A DNA stretch of 64,000 bases from Tridacna crocea (lineage: Eukaryota > Mollusca > Bivalvia > Cardiida > Cardiidae), in contig OX031059.1 of the NCBI GenBank assembly GCA_943736015.1, positions 21,384,501 to 21,448,500 on the forward strand, read 5' to 3'. The notes below the pieces were generated by a model that had not been told where the DNA came from, ran no database searches, and saw only the letters and a list, made by a program, of their open reading frames with translations. The translations under genes were made by a program, and so were the position numbers. Each line of letters starts with the position of its first letter. Within the stretch, counting starts at the first letter, position 1. Below, in pieces: positions 63,213-64,000 of this stretch.

Positions 63213-64000
63213 AGCTCATTTGAGCACGAAGTGCTCTTGGTGAGCTTTAGTGATCGCCCAATGTCTGGCGTCCAGCGTGCATCGTGCGTCGTGCGTCGTC
63301 CACAATTCCTTTAAACATCTTCTCCTCCTAAACCACAGGGCCAATCTTGATGAAATTTGGCAGGGATGTTCCTTGGGTGAAGCTCTACCGAAATTGTTCA
63401 AGAGATTGAATTCCAGCCATAATTCTGGTTGCAATGGCAACCAAAAGGAAAAGAATCGCAAAATCTTTGAAGATCTTCTTCTCTGAAACTACAAAGGGTA
63501 GAGCTTTGATATTTGGTTTGTAGCATGTCCTAGTGAACCTCTAAAAAGATTGTTCATATAATGCCCCTGGGGTCAAAACTGGGCCTACCCGGGGGGTCAC
63601 AAGTTTGAAACATAGGAACAAAGAAGGAAAATTAAAAAAAAAAAATTCTCTGAAACTAGGTGCAGAGCTTTGATATTTAATATGTAGCATTTCCTAGTGG
63701 ACCTCTACTAAGACTGTTCATTTGATTCCCCTGTCAAAACTTAGGAACAAAGAAGGAAAACTTTAAAAATCTTCTTCTTTGAAACTAGACGTTGCAGAGC
63801 TTTGATATTTGTTATGTAGCATCTGCTAGTTGACTTCTACCAAGATTGATCATATGATGTCCCTGGGGTCAAAACTGGCCCCGTCCCTGGGGTCACAAGT
63901 TTGAAACATAGGAACAAAGAAGGAAAACTTTAAAATTCTTCTTGTCTGAAACTAGGTGGTGCAGAGCTTTGATATTTGGTATGACTAGTCTAGCATCTCC
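63213..64000 (+). mobile_element. Helitron-like carrier with 166-bp units, cut by the window edge
   Basis: 5' hairpin GAGCACGAAGTGCTC, the GCGTCCAGCGTGCATCGTGC stretch, then units that start near 63481, 63647, 63777 and 63943 (CTCTGAAACTA, then GAGCTTTGATATTTGGT and CCCTGGGGTCAAAACTG). One unit is about 36 bp shorter. The units match 27275-28574 in reverse. Confidence 0.75.

Overview
The window looks like a piece of a gene-poor, repeat-rich bivalve mollusc genome, most likely a heterodont clam or mussel. It is AT-rich and has introns with GT/AG borders. It carries tRNA-headed SINEs ending in (AATC)n, tandem-repeat elements with AGCTCACCTGAG starts and GGGCC..GGCCCTCTTG ends, and short TIR elements of kinds I associate with bivalves. 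The species is an inference. Element ends were called by eye, so most repeat coordinates should be read as accurate to a few bases.

The only gene I can support is on the minus strand at the left. Exon 1 (19377-20108) encodes a signal peptide, a long extracellular domain with seven N-glycosylation sequons and the first membrane segments of an SLC10 (sodium/bile-acid cotransporter) family protein. Exon 2 (205-376) carries the conserved PGG block of the same family. Both splice sites join in phase 0 across a 19.0-kb intron. The gene runs off the left edge with a phase-1 donor at 205/204. I find no convincing second gene in the remaining 44 kb.

The dominant feature is one roughly 230-bp element, called family A here. 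It has TTAA target sites, ends of the form TTAACCCTTTACCA, and a near-perfect central palindrome of about 67 bp centred on TGCTGGTAACCAGCA. I count about 60 recognisable copies, in both orientations and in every state of decay. Many are chained head to tail through one shared TTAA. About half lie inside intron 1 of the SLC10 gene.

Family A copies also act as dated landing sites. They are interrupted by a Tc1/mariner-like element (5192-6188, TA duplication), by another family A copy (43705-43932 inside 43639-44092) and by a 3.69-kb element with about 530-bp inverted repeats and a 5-bp duplication (45143-48830). Two D-family hairpin elements (36695, 40075) and a G/C-rich element (24135) also abut or interrupt them. 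Other structured insertions are a fold-back element (10912-12372, 8-bp duplication), a MULE-like MITE that splits a tRNA-like SINE head (49551-49810, 9-bp duplication), a TTAA element dense in GCGTATG (24994-25703), a pair of related TTAA elements in opposite orientation (23091-23719 and 46635-47865), and a 2.3-kb element flanked by TCAA (60323-62649) that carries repeated TGAAACATACGTTACC boxes and a decayed reading frame.

Tandem arrays include a 145-bp array (33.8-35.6 kb) inside a Helitron-like carrier, 160- to 166-bp arrays in related carriers, a 42-bp array that grew inside a family A copy (51953-52163), a 64-bp array (33285-33505), an AGCTGTGAACATAG array (52795-53870) and an A-rich GACCAAGTCAAAAAG array (2740-3936). 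The remaining stretches hold decayed repeats or sequence in which I see nothing.
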